In this document: piece by piece, positions 11,117 through 22,756 of the stretch
Numbering within the stretch: the first letter of the stretch is position 1
Layout of the letters: every line of letters starts with the position of its first letter
Source of the DNA: Acanthamoeba castellanii str. Neff
Lineage: Eukaryota > Discosea > Longamoebia > Acanthamoebidae
Direction: 5' to 3'
Assembly (NCBI RefSeq): GCF_000313135.1
Contig: NW_004457568.1
Location: 182,568 to 223,876 of the forward strand
DNA: 41,309 nt
Translations under genes and position numbers: made by a program
The notes under the pieces: generated by a model
What the model was told of the DNA's origin: nothing
Seen by the model: the letters and a program-made list of their open reading frames with translations, nothing else
The model's database searches: none

Positions 11117-14100
11117 ATGATGAAGCAGCAGTGCCAATACGAAAGCAACTTTCCCATCATCACCTTCAATCACCGCCCATTGTCGAAGGACTGCCGCCCC
11201 CTCGTTGAAGTCAGCGGGCAGGCGGTGGTGGGCCGTGGCTGGCGCTTCTCGCCCGCCGACGTCCAGCAGCTGCCGGCAGAGCTGGAGACCGGTACCCTCT
11301 GGCCGCTAGTATGCGCCGCTGCGAGGAGAGGACCTGGTGGCGTGCCTCAGGGCAAGGCCGGTGACGGCGATGGGTGGGACGCGCTGGCGGCTCTGGACTG
11401 GTTCCAGCGGGTGAAGGAGCTCGACCTGCGGCCTTTCCTCGCGGTCTACAACCAATCGCAGCGCGGACTGGCCGTGGTCGAACGGCTCAAGATGGCCAAC
11501 CTCGGCCCCGAGAGCATCGTCTTGGACGGCCTCAGCCTGCCTGGTATCTGCTCACCCCACGCCACCCCCAAGCTGCCACAAAGCACACAAAACACACAAA
11601 TACACACACCACCCTGAACGACCGGCTTGGTTGCTCACCTACGGAGATGCGCCCATTTCTCCATCACACCTAGACTCGACCGACACGGAGGACGGCTACT
11701 CACTCGCCGGCAGCCGCTACGTGGACACTCTACGCTCGCTCTCGCTTCATAAAGCCAAACTCTCGCATTCCTTCGTTGTCCACGGCCTTGCCGGTACTCC
11801 GTGCTACTTGTTGTGCCGCGGCCGCGTTGTGTAAAGCGGCCTGTGTGGTTAATCGCTTCAATTCGTTTTCTCTCTCTCGACTTGTGTTATGTTAGCGCTG
11901 ACCAACCTGCAAGAGTTGAATCTCTCCGAGACTGGCATTACCGACAAAGAGCTTCTTGCTCTCTCGGGTATCAAAAGATTGCTCACTTGCTCCCTCTTCA
12001 GTTCGTCCTAACCCAGTCACACTGCCCCAACCGCAGGACTGACTCGGCTGGAGCGACTGCAGCTGCGCTCATGCAACATCACCGACTGCGGGCTGGCCGC
12101 TTTAGCAAGTACGCGTCCTCGACACTTCTTCTCCCGTGGGACTGACTGCCACTTACACTGCGCTAACATGCCTGTGGGGGTGGACCTGTGCATTAGAGAT
12201 GCCTCTCACGACGCTCGATCTCGAGGGCAATCCGCGCCTCTTCGACTTCTCCCTTTCCGCTTCGTTGCCGCTCAATTTCGGTACGCTCCCTCACCCTCTC
12301 CAGGGTAGTGCCACGTGGACGCGATCTCGTCACACACCCAAGATGTTGTTGCATACAGGTGATCGAAGAGTGTTGATGATTGGCCTGGACGGCGCTGGTA
12401 AAACGGCGCTTCTCTGTCTCTGGCATCAGCGCGAGAAAGTGAACACTGTCCCCACTATTGGTACGTTATGTGTGGCCCATGTTCGTCCGTTCGTCTCTCG
12501 AGTAGTGCGTCTGGTGGCTGCAACTTCCCATCACAGGCTTCAATGTGGAGAAAATCGCGAGTGAGCATGCGTCGCATGTCGTGTGGTACGTTACAAGACT
12601 TAGTTACATGTTCTCAGATTGCGAGCCAACAAAAACAACGCATCTTTTCACTGCTTCAGGGATGTGGGCGGTCAGGAGCGCATTCGCCCCTTGTGGAGGT
12701 ACGACACATGCAGTGGAGACAGCATTGGACGCTTGGCTTCTTACAACAACGTCTTGTGATAGGCACTACTACGACAACACGGACGTACTGATCTGGGTTG
12801 TGGACAGTACTCAGAACACCCACACATTCGCGGAATGTACATCCTCTATCCCCCTTTTGCCTGCCTCTCTTCCCAATCAGCATGCTCACAGTGGATTCTC
12901 TCTCCTTTCTCCACTTCCAGCGGCCGAAGCCTTTTGAACGTTTTCCAATCTGAGGAAATGCCGAATGGGGTTGCTCTAGTTGTGATAGCCACCTGGCAGG
13001 TGCTGATTCCTCACCAGAAACATTCTCTCTGTGTGTTGTTGTTGTTGTTACTTCCCTTGGTAACCTGACCGATGCTGCTGTTGACCACCACTATAGGATG
13101 TACCAGGAGCGGCGTCGCCTGCCGAAGTCGAGAAAGCCATGGACATTGAGAAACTGGTACATTGTGCTGCACTTCCATACTGATCTGCTGATGTGATGAG
13201 GAACAAGTTGATTCTCCTCACTTCACCTACTAATTGGCCCACCAACAGATGCGCGAGAGCAGGCGCAAGCCGTCCTCATGTGTGGTCATGGGTGCATCGC
13301 CCAGCATGGAAGAGACAGAGCTACGGGCACCACTGCGCTACATGGATTCTCTGGCACAAAACGCCATCATCCAATCACAAATCGTCGAGCGTGTGGAGCA
13401 CCTCCGGCGTACGGGCCTGTCCTCGCTCCTGTTGTGCGTCCCTGCTGCAATGAGCGTACAAATGACACTAATGCGCGTGGGCTGACAGCACTTGCGCCTA
13501 CCCTCACTTCGTTGAGCCTGGGTAAAACCAATATCACTGGCCAAGGACTTGCCCATCTGACCTGTATGCTCCTCCTCTCATTCAACTACGCACGCACGCA
13601 CTGGGTCAAATGCTGATGAGTCCCGCTGGTCTGGTGGGCGCTAGACCTTACCAGGCTGGAGCACCTCAAGTTCAGGAATGGCACTATCAACGATCCACTC
13701 ACTTTCTCAGGTTCGTTTTAATTTTCATTTCATTTTATTTTTTGCCTTACGCCTCGGCTTCCTTCGTCCATGGTCTCTGTGTAGACTGACGGGCGCTTTT
13801 CTTCTGAGCGCCTGCAGGGATGCCGTGGTTGAAGAAGCTGAACCTCAGGGGATGCTCGATTCTTGGGCAGGTCATCCCCACACTCGGATGTACGCCTTGC
13901 CTCTCCTGATGGTGCAAAGTGGCACCTTTCCTCCATGATTCTGACCACATAGGCATGGGTCAGTCTTGGAGTCTCTCGATCTGCGCCAGATCAATCCGAC
14001 AGGCTACGCTCCAGACGACCAACCCGCTCTCTTTGCTCGTACGCGTCATCTCCTCGCTCCCAAGTTCTGTTAAACGATGATGAAAGTCAGCTGACATCAG

Positions 14101-15442
14101 TTGTGAGTTGTGTCGATGCAGCTCTTGCATCTCTACAGGAGTTGATTGTTGAGTGTGGAGATGGAGAAGAGGGCCGTACGTCCACTCCCCCATGCCGCTT
14201 CTTGTTCTATTAACTGGATTCCTGACACCCGTGCACACCACTTGCCGCCAACAGTTGGCCTCTTCCCGCCTGGCTTCAACATCAGGAACAAAAAGAAGAA
14301 GGAGTCGGACGGAGCTGGGCAACAAGGTGGTACAACCGACCACTCGATAACGTTTTTTTCTTGAGCACCAGAATCCACGATTGGTTTTCTCACCCTGCCC
14401 TGATTGTCTTCTCCGGCAGATGCGTCATCAAAACACCGCTCAGTCATGCTGGGTCTTGGCAATTCGGGCAAGACGACGCTTCTCTACCGCGAAAAGGTCA
14501 ACACCCCCCAACCCCGATTCGTTGTGTGGTGGCACGACTGACCGTAGTAAACCCCATGACAAGAGCAGTTGGGCGAGGTCGTGACCACCATGCCCACGAT
14601 CGGATTCAATGTCGAGACGTTGTGGTACCCCAGGTACCGTGCTCGCGCAAGGGGCTGGCCTGCAATCTTTGTGTCTACTCACGACTTTTCCAGGTTGGAC
14701 GCCAACATCACCATGTGGGACGTCGGTGGCCAGCGGAAAGTACACGTTTCCCCCCTGTTTTCGTGGCTGCCGCGCTTCAATAACACGACACACTCCTTAC
14801 ACACGCACCACACACGAAATGGCAGCTTCGATCTCTCTGGCGGCACTATTGGAACGAAGACCAGCAGTCGCTGGTGTGGGTGGTCGACGCAAGCGACCGC
14901 GAGCAGCTTCCCGAGTGTACGCTTCTCTGGGATACCTTGCCGGAGATGCGCCTGATCAGTTCACTGCATCATCCCTCCATCTTACCATCACTCTGTGCGT
15001 GTGCGATGGTGCGTGTGCGTTCTCCATGAATGCAGCCAAACAGGAGTTGCACCGGGAGCTGGCCAACAATAGGGACGCGTTCTTACTCGTGCTAGCAAAC
15101 AAGTGCGACCTGCCGAACATAATGCCGCGTACGTGGACCCCCGGTTCATTCATGTATCTGGCCAGCCGCGCGGCGCCATGCACTGACATAGCCGTACGAT
15201 CAGTCGAGGAGATCTCGCAGGGCTTGGACCTGGCGGGTCTGGGCAATCCCTACATTTTGCACGAGTGCTCGGCGACAACCGGCGTGGGTAAGTCTCTCGC
15301 GCTTGGTATCCGCCAGTGACCGCTCCCTGTATTGACCCATTATTATTTTCCAGGGGTGACTGAGGCGTTGCACATGCTGGCGGCGCAGCTTAACAAGATG
15401 GCGCCGACTGCGTCGGAAAAAGGCCCCGTTCTGCTCGATTAG
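11117..15442 (+). CDS. LRR-Arf-LRR-Arf double GTPase protein
   Basis: About 762 residues in 25 exons. Order: N-terminal part with LRR-like segments (1-258), Arf-like GTPase 1 (about 259-430), second LRR block (about 447-565), basic linker [12 protein letters not shown], Arf-like GTPase 2 (about 590-750). LRR exons 3, 4, 13, 14, 15 and 16 are 66-75 nt with phase-1 borders, i.e. about one repeat each (e.g. [20 protein letters not shown]). GTPase 1 has P-loop GLDGAGKT, switch [11 protein letters not shown] and switch [15 protein letters not shown], but NKxD is replaced by TWQD and the G5 region reads VVMGAS. GTPase 2 is complete: [42 protein letters not shown]. Exon 10 (12921-12999) has a frame slip: the TTTT at 12932-12935 needs one more base to give [13 protein letters not shown]; with it the whole gene closes in frame. 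Internal Arf domains lack the N-terminal myristoylated helix of free Arf, so membrane binding must differ. Two separate genes is the alternative, but no stop or start lies between the halves. Confidence 0.82.
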
Positions 15443-15487
15443 CTTGTAATCGGTTTGGCGTAGTTGTACCAAAAAGGCGCTTTTTTT

Positions 15488-17102
15488 TTACAGAGCCGGT
15501 GACCACACGCTGAAGGTCTTGTCGTAGAAGGAGCAGCTGCCGACGAGGCTGCCGCCATTGGCATCGGTGTGGTACGACCAGTCCACCCCGTAGGCCAGCG
15601 ATTCGTGCCTGCCCGTGTGCTCCGCCACAATCTCGATGTCTGATGCCACGACACACGACACTGACTCAGCTCTATATCCGCTGTTGTGGTTCTCTCGCGA
15701 GTGACGTACCGCCTCCCTCCGCCCATCGCATGACGAAGAAGCCGCGGTGCATGGCGGCGATGACGAAGAGACGCGGATCGTGCGGGTGCCATTTTATGCG
15801 CCACACGCCACCGCCCTCGGTGCCTCGCTGGGCCACCGGCTGTGCTCGCCCGGTCATCATCCTCTTGTCCCAAATCGACACCATTTCGTCATAGCTGCAT
15901 GGCACACGGCACGAACGCGGCACACGAACAAGACAACGCGTGTTAAACACGACTATACGACATACGACGGTAGCGACAGGGCACGCGCGCGTGCCTTCCC
16001 GTGGCAACAGTGTGTTCAAGATGAGGATGCGATTGCACTGTCGTGACCCCCATGTCGTGCCTGCGCACAGGTGTGGAATGTCGTCAGCAACGCGCCTGCT
16101 CTGGAGAGCAATGAGAGTACCGCTTGGTGAAAATGGGTGAGTCGGTGCCGGCCCGCAGATCCCACAGCTTCAACGTGCAGTCGTCGCTCCCTGTTCACTG
16201 GTGTCAGCCCAGTCGTACGGGGAGAAGGGCGAGCGGACGTTGGGGGAGGGGGGCGGAAATGTGCCTGAGTAGACGATGTTCGGGTTCCAGTGGTCGTAGG
16301 CCGCGATCCAGGCCTCCAGCGAGTGGGCCTGCCACTGCTGGTCGCACACAAGCTCGGCGGGTGTACAGCGCCACACGCACAGATGCCCGCTCGAGTAGCT
16401 CGCCACGACGGCCGGATCCACCCTGGTGGTGGCGGTGGTGTGGTTGGCAGTCGGTAAGACGTGTGTGTGACAGGCAGAGGGTGGTCTTCTCCGTACTCAG
16501 TCAGCACTTTGTTGTTCCAATCGAGCGAGAGAGCCAACGATTGCGGGCTCTCGTCGAAGGTGGCCGCGGCCGTGCGCTCCAGGCAGCACGCCTCGGACTC
16601 GACCAAGTCTGGCTCGTCAGCTGCGCCTGCGAGCCGCCACAGCGATACCTCCACAGCTCGCCACGTCAGAAACCAGCCAATCACGGCCACCATGTTACGC
16701 TGGGAGTAGTGGTACCTGGCCCTGGGCCTGTGCCGCGGCGCCCAGTGGGCTACTCCCGCCCAGTGGCGACACACACCTGCGTTGAGGGCGAAGAGTTGGC
16801 ATCACCCAATGATGACGGTGACGTTGAAAGGTTAGGGGAGAGGCACACCACTTGAAGTCCAGGACACCGTCGATGCCCTCCTGACCTCGCCACAGCCACT
16901 CCACCTTCCGCTTCTTGTCCGCTGGCGCTGCGGCATGGTCCGCCCGGCGGATGCGGAAGAGGGCGAGGCTGCCGTGCCGAGTCTGGCCGTCGGGGTGCAG
17001 GTCGTATGCGCCCACCACGCCCAACCCCGTGGCACCCAGGGTCGGGCAGAACTCCACCGTGTCCAGCGTTAGCTCCTCCACGGAGTGGCCAACCTCTTCC
17101 AT
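15488..17102 (-). CDS. DPH7: DPH7/WDR85-like WD40 protein, diphthamide biosynthesis
   Basis: Homologue of DPH7, the cytosolic methylesterase acting late in the pathway that modifies a histidine of translation factor eEF2 to diphthamide. 365 residues, eight exons: 17102-16849, 16776-16716, 16648-16497, 16422-16265, 16190-16121, 16060-15995, 15894-15710, 15639-15488. WD40 propeller throughout. Family-specific matches are LDFKWCVSPL, SLALSLDWNN, QAHSLEAWIAAYDHWNPNIV followed by YSGSDDCTLKLWD, HDMGVTTVQSHPHLEHTVAT, YDEMVSIWDKRM and GGGVWRIKWHPHDPRL, ending SCSFYDKTFSVW. Two introns (16264-16191 and 15994-15895) start with GC, not GT; reading them as GC-AG restores YSGSDD and GSYDEM exactly. The gene is convergent with the LRR-Arf gene: the two stop codons are 45 bp apart, so the 3' UTRs must overlap. 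It lies 94 bp downstream of the CENP-W-like gene on the same strand. Confidence 0.9.
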
Positions 17103-17134
17103 TCTTCTCCGCCCTCTGCGAATGCGATATTGAT

Positions 17135-17161
17135 TTTATTTACTTTTTAGTTTATTTTATT
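17135..17161 (-). terminator. Poly(A) signals (AATAAA) for the CENP-W-like gene
   Basis: On the minus strand three AATAAA hexamers lie in an AT-rich patch (TTTATT at 17135-17140, 17151-17156, 17156-17161) just after the stop at 17197 and before the DPH7 start at 17102. Confidence 0.6.
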
Positions 17162-17196
17162 ATTTAAAAACAGAAATAGGTCGCAAGGCCGTTACT

Positions 17197-17603
17197 TCAC
17201 TTGCTAGCGTCGTCTTGGTGATCTTCGCCTTTGGCCTCTTCTTCGTTGGGCATCTGCTTGCGTTCCAGGTGAGCAAAAAGAAACACAAAAAAAAAGATTG
17301 AGATTCGAGATTAACCTGATCTGCGAGAACAGCGCTGAGCAAACTTCGAGTGATACGCTTCTGGCGAGAGCGAGCAGCGTGGGCCACAGCCTGCTCGGCC
17401 ACCCGCTTCACGAAGTCCACGTAGGCCAAGTATATCTAGTAGTGATCGATCAACCGAAATCTTTCAAAAGATCTGAGATGAAGCCCGTTGAGGAGGGAAT
17501 TATCACGTACAAACAGTTCTACATCAGAAGAAAAATTGTGGGCCGGTTGATGAGTGCGCAGTAGCTTCCTCACCTCCCTTCTAGCCTTGTGCGGCCGACC
17601 CAT
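17197..17603 (-). CDS. Small histone-fold protein, CENP-W-like
   Basis: Exons 17603-17511, 17435-17316, 17253-17197; 89 residues, in phase. The protein starts MGRPHKARREVRKLL, basic, followed by a predicted helix (SSDVELFIYLAYVDFVKRVA), a second helix and the RITRSLLSAVLADQ segment, then an acidic tail (MPNEEEAKGEDHQDDASK). Layout, length and spacing match metazoan CENP-W (88 residues): basic N-terminus, long middle helix, then a (R/K)xI-x3-LLxAV last helix. CENP-W pairs with CENP-T at the inner kinetochore. Sequence identity is low, as usual for kinetochore proteins, so other short histone-fold proteins (CENP-S/X, Dr1 or POLE3/4 types) remain possible. The last intron uses a GTTAAT donor and a weak acceptor, so the exact C-terminus is less sure. 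Divergent from PDCD2, with 115 bp between starts. Confidence 0.6.
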
Positions 17604-17718
17604 TCCAATTGTTGGGGGTCTTCTTCTTGCGCACGAGATTGCCGCACCATTTTTTCTCTATTTTTTTCTGGCCATTTTCCACCGCTCATCTCCTCTGCTC
17701 TGGCAGGACAGGCTCAAC
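17604..17718. promoter_or_regulatory. Divergent promoter, CENP-W-like gene and PDCD2
   Basis: Only 115 bp separate the two opposite start codons; a T-rich patch lies at about 17650-17672. Bidirectional promoter by arrangement only. Confidence 0.5.
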
Positions 17719-19588
17719 ATGGAGGAGGACAAGATTGTGCAACTGGGATTCCTTGAGCAAGCCGAGGATCCGGCGCGGCTCAGCGATTTCGAGTACCTCC
17801 CGGACAAAGTCGGCGGCAAGCCGGTACGCAAGCGCGCGTTAAATTCAATCTAATCATCGTTCCGATTTTGCTGATGTCCTTGAATTTAGTGTAGCATTCG
17901 AATCCGCGCGTGATTAGGACTTATTTTTGATTGCTCCCGGTCTTGCTTTCGTGATTGCCCTTCCCGATGAAGCTTGATCATCACGTGATTGCTAATCTTT
18001 TGTTTGATTAGACGTGGCTTGTGCCCCGTGGTGTGCCCACCTCCGCAGATGTGGCCTGCACGCGTTGCGAAAAGCCCATGCCACTCCTAATGCAGGTGCC
18101 TTTCTCTCCATACACTTCTGCTGCAAGGACCGGCGCCTAATGGGCGCTTGCGTGCGTTTATAACCTGTTGCAGATCTATGCTCCCTTCAAAGAGTTCGAC
18201 CACACGTACCATCGGGTGGTGTATATCTTCAGCTGCAAGAACGGTTCGTGTCACGCATCGCTTGCCCATGGAAGGTACGCGGCTACTCTACTGCCTGCAC
18301 TCAACCACGTGATCATGATGATGCTGATGATGCTGATGATGATGATGCAACATCATTCCACACCCACAGCTTCAAGGTGTTCCGCTGCCAGCTGCCCAAG
18401 GACAATCCCTACTACGAGTCCAAGAGTGAAGATGCCATCGAGGAGGATCCTGAAGCCGCGCAGTACATCTACCACATGCCGGAGAAAGGTAACTCGTCGT
18501 CAGGCTCCTCTCTCTCCCACTTCTGGTCGACAACACTGACAGAGCTCTCACTTCAATCGTACGTCTGTCCTCTTCACAGTGTTTTTCTGTGCTGAATGCG
18601 GCATGAGAGCGGAGAAGAGGTGCAGCGCGTGCAAGATGGTGCACTACTGCACCGTGACCCACCAGAAGGAGCACTGGGGCAGAGGCCACAAGGAGGAGTG
18701 CGAGCAGATCAAGGCGGCGGGACAGGCTGGCAAGAAGGCCGCTCCCGCAGTCAAGCCCTCGCTGGCGCTGTTTGATGAGTGGGAGATCATCACTGAGGAA
18801 GAGCCATCGGATGACGAGAAGGAAGAGGGCGAGGACTACGAGAAGAAGCTGTCGCGAAAGTACAAGGAGCTCAAGATGCTCCACAAGATGAAGGCCCAGA
18901 GCCGACCCAAGCTCGGGCCGGGCGAGCTGCCGGTGGACTTCCCCGTGCCCGAGGAGCCCGATGAGGAGGCGCCGATCGACGACAGCTTCATCGAATTCCA
19001 GCACCGAGTCAAGAGGGCGCCCGACCAAGTGCTCAGGTAGTCCTGCACGTGTTTGATTGGATTGCAAGCACACGCAACGCTCACTCATAACGCAACGTCT
19101 TGCAGATATTCGCGCTGGGACGGAGCCAAACCGCTCTGGGTGCGCGATTCGTTGCAGCCGACTGCTGACGATGTGCCGCCCTGCCCTCACTGCCAAACCC
19201 CGCGCAAGTTTGAGTTTCAGGTATGCACAACACCTTCATCTCACCGCACAGGTGCATAGCACACTCACACCGGCAATACGCCGATGATAGGTCCTCCCGC
19301 AACTTCTACACTACCTCGAGGTGGAGAAAGTTGAGAAGGAAGGAATCGACAAGGCCATCAACTGGGGCACCGTGGCCGTTTTCTCGTGCCCCAAGTCGTG
19401 CCAGCCCACCCCGACCGGTACTACTTTTGATCATCCACCGCATCGCCATCCACCTCACCATCACCATTCCCCCTCCCCTCCTCGTGGGCAGAAGAAGACT
19501 CACCTCGCGTCTTCTGTTTCCAGATGAGCCGAACTCATCCGGCCCCACCTACTTTGAAGAGTGCACATGGCGACAGAACATGGAGTAG
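17719..19588 (+). CDS. PDCD2: PDCD2 / Tsr4-type 40S assembly chaperone (MYND zinc finger)
   Basis: Homologue of PDCD2 (yeast Tsr4), the dedicated chaperone of ribosomal protein uS5 (RPS2). 390 residues, eight exons: 17719-17823, 18012-18095, 18174-18274, 18370-18488, 18580-19036, 19106-19220, 19291-19417, 19524-19588. The N-terminal part has LPDKVGGKPTWL and two CxxC pairs (CTRC, and C in FSCKNGSC); a MYND finger follows at about 140-177 (CAECG, CSACKMVHYC, HQKEHWGRGHKEEC). The C-terminal PDCD2 domain carries YSRWDGAKPLWVRD, CPHCQTPRKFEFQ, VLPQLLHYL, INWGTVAVFSCPKSC and the terminal EECTWRQNME. The order and all key cysteines agree with the animal protein. A mid-protein acidic/coiled stretch (EEPSDDEKEEGEDYEKK) is a normal linker for the family. 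Exportin-T follows 104 bp downstream on the same strand. Confidence 0.93.
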
Positions 19589-19650
19589 TCGCCCTAAGAG
19601 CAGACCCCAAACCGCCAGTTTTCTTCGCTGTGGAAAAATGGCGCGAACCA

Positions 19651-19660
19651 AATAAATAAA
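19651..19660 (+). terminator. Overlapping AATAAA poly(A) signals for PDCD2
   Basis: AATAAATAAA gives two overlapping canonical hexamers 63 bp after the PDCD2 stop and 33 bp before the exportin-T start, showing how short the intergenic spacing is. Confidence 0.65.
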
Positions 19661-19692
19661 GTGCAAAACCAACAATCACGCGATCGTGGAGG

Positions 19693-22600
19693 ATGGGGGA
19701 TGATTTCGAGCGTGCGGTGCTGGTGAGCCTCAACCCGACGCAGGTGTCTCCGCAGACGCTGCAGGGGGCGCAGGCGCTGCTGGCTCAGTTTAAGGCATCC
19801 GGTGATGCCTGGAAGCTGTGCCTTCAGAAGGCCTTTTCCGATTGCCCCATGCAAGTCCGATTTTTCTGCTTCCTCACCCTCGTCGACCTTCTCAATCACA
19901 AGTGCGCGTGCTTCCGGCCCACCTTCTTTCATTTACATTTGAGATTTTATTAATTCAATCACTTTTATTGATAAATCCCATAAATCCGCTGCAGGCACGG
20001 CGAGCTCTCGGCCGAGAGCCGTGCGGCACTCCGGCAGGGCCTGCTCACGTGGCTCAAGGACCACTTGCCGGCACACCCACAGGAAGACACTTGTACGTTG
20101 CCGCATGATAGCACTCGGCATGATACCAAGTGCAATGGCGTTGGCTGGACCGGACCCAGTACTGACTGGCACGCACCTCCACCCGCAGCTGTGAAGAACA
20201 AGTTTGTGCAGGCACTGGTGGTGATGTTCAAGCTGGAGTACCCCGAGGAGTGGCCTTCCTTCTTCTCCGACCTCTTCATGCTCCTCAAGTCCACTGGCTG
20301 TACGCCGCTCTTCACTCATTTCCACTTATGCACCGCCGCCGCCGCCGCCGCCACCAGCCATGGTATTCTGACGGTCCACTTTGCATGTATGCAGCTACGC
20401 CGGCGGGGCTGGTCATGGTGGACATGTTCCTCCGCATCATGGCGTCCATCGACCAGCTGGTCATCAACTCTGATGCCGTCCGCTCGTCCGCTGAGATCGC
20501 TCACGCATCTGATATCGTACCTTCATCATCGCTTCTCGCTTCGTATTGCGCTGCTGTCCCTTGTCGCCTGGCTTCTTACGCGTGATCGCCCACATGACGT
20601 GTCATGTAAAACACAATGCAGAAAGAGGCGATGAAGGTGCATTGCGTGAACACGTACGTGGAGGTGTGCTACTCCATCATCGTAACGTTTCGCACCTCCT
20701 GCCCGCCCATTGCCAAGTCCTGTCTGGACAACCTGCGCGCTTATCTCGGTATGTACCGAGATCGTTTCTGCAAGTGTGCACTGCGCATCGCTCATGACTC
20801 CTTCACCACCACCACCGCGCGCGCGCTCGCACACGCACACACGCACACACACACACAGCTTGGATCGAGCTGCCGTTGATTGTGAATAATCGATTCTTGC
20901 CCCTCTTCTACGAGCTTCTCTCTTCTGAGGACCTCAGAGAAGAGGTCTGCGAGTGCCTCTACGAGGTACCCTATCAATCGCGCCTTCGCCACAACGGCAA
21001 GCAGGAAATTCCTGAATACTAAATCATAAATCAAATTGGTGGTGAACAGATCGTTGTACGCGGCATGGACACGATGCTTAAGCTTGACTTGCTGCACAAG
21101 CTCAACCTCTTGCCGATCATCTCGTCCATCAAGACCGAGGTAGAATCCGGGTGTGTGGGTGGTTGGGTCATCTCGTCGTACTGAGTCGCCGTGTCGTTGG
21201 TCGTGTCGTGTCAGGACGAAGATTTTCAAGTCAAGCTGGCCAAGCTGGTCAACGCGATTGGCGTCGAGCTCATCTACGGCTGGACTGCGGTACTATGTTT
21301 CCTTTCCCCATTTCGCTGATGGATGTGGTCGGTCCTCACGCGCTGCACCCAGATCCAAGTAATGGTGGCGCAGCAGAAGGTCGGACCCGACGTCGAAAGT
21401 ACGTCCAGCGGTCTTGAGGTTTGTGGTTAACGGACGATGACTCACGTTTGCCTCTGTTGACATGTGTTGCTTTGTGGATTCATTTGCGGCGCAGAACAAA
21501 GCAAACAGATGGTCAATGCGGCTCTGGCTCTGATGTGGCAATACCTCAATGCCGAGGATGACCTCGTGTACGTGCTCCGCTTCATTTCCTCGCGGACCTG
21601 ATTCCCATCGGTCTCACTCGACGACCAAGCGATGGGAAAGCAGCAGCCTGACGTGTGGTTTCCCTGGCCCGGTAGGTCGGAAGAGGTGGTTCCTCTGGCC
21701 AAGTGCTTCGTGGAGAAGGTGCAGAAGGACAAGGAGCTCACGGAAGAGGACAAGGAGCACTTGCGGAAGCTCCTCACCATCCTGGCCAACAAGATGAAGT
21801 ACGACTCCTCGTACGACTTCTCCAAGCCGGACCAGATCGAGCAGGAGTTCCTCCAGTACCGCAAGGTATGAGCGAGTTACATCATCGATCTCAGCCTTAA
21901 CGTTCCGTACACCTCGCTCCACTGGTTCTCACACGCTTCTTCTGTTTGTGATTCGATGGCTTCAGGAGTTGAGCAACTTGTTCCGGAAGGTGGTCAAGCT
22001 GTGCCCGGAGATGTCGGTCATGTTCGTGTCGTCTCTCGTCCGGGCGTGCTTTGCCAACATCTCAGCGATGTCCTTTGCCGATGTCGAGGTGTCGCTCTAC
22101 CTCCTCGGCCTTCTCAGCGACGCTTCCACCCAAGTCGGTACCGTTTTGCCTCTCAGCTCCTCCGTTGTTTCTTCGAGTCGCACTGAACCTTTCCTGCTCG
22201 CGTGTGGTGCGTGCGTGCGTGCGTGCGTGTGTGTGTGTTGTTACAGATTCTCGCTTTTTCTCTGAGATGCTGGTGGCACTTGTTTCCTCAGGTAAGCACA
22301 ACCTCGCCTGGATAGTATGGAAAGCCCCGACCCAGACCGCCGGAGCTTTAACGCAATCCAATTGAACGCCATATGCAGACGTGTGGCGATACCCGCATCG
22401 GGCGGTGGTCCTGACGGCCTTTGAGACCGCCGTCAATTATGCTCGATACCTGCCCAACGATGCTGCCGTAATCTCCAACTTTTTGGGCGCTTTCTTCGGC
22501 ACGAGGTACTCCATTCATCATTTTCTTGTTGTTGTGCTGGAGCGCACATTCTCTGACCGGTTGTGTGGCTCGTCTCAATAGTGGAATGCGAAGCAGCGAT

Positions 22601-22723
22601 CTCACGGTGCGCAGCCGAGCCGCTTACATGTTCTTCCGCCTCTGCCGAGCCCAGAAGAATCTCCTTCTCCCCTATCTCCCTCAGATCCTCGCTGCGTCTC
22701 AGGTACACACAACACACACACAC

Positions 22724-22756
<33 letters not shown>

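Noticed and set aside
11117..15442. Two separate LRR-Arf genes
   Set aside because: Between the two halves (13249-13563) I find no stop, poly(A) signal or start; exon phases run on from the first GTPase into the second LRR block.
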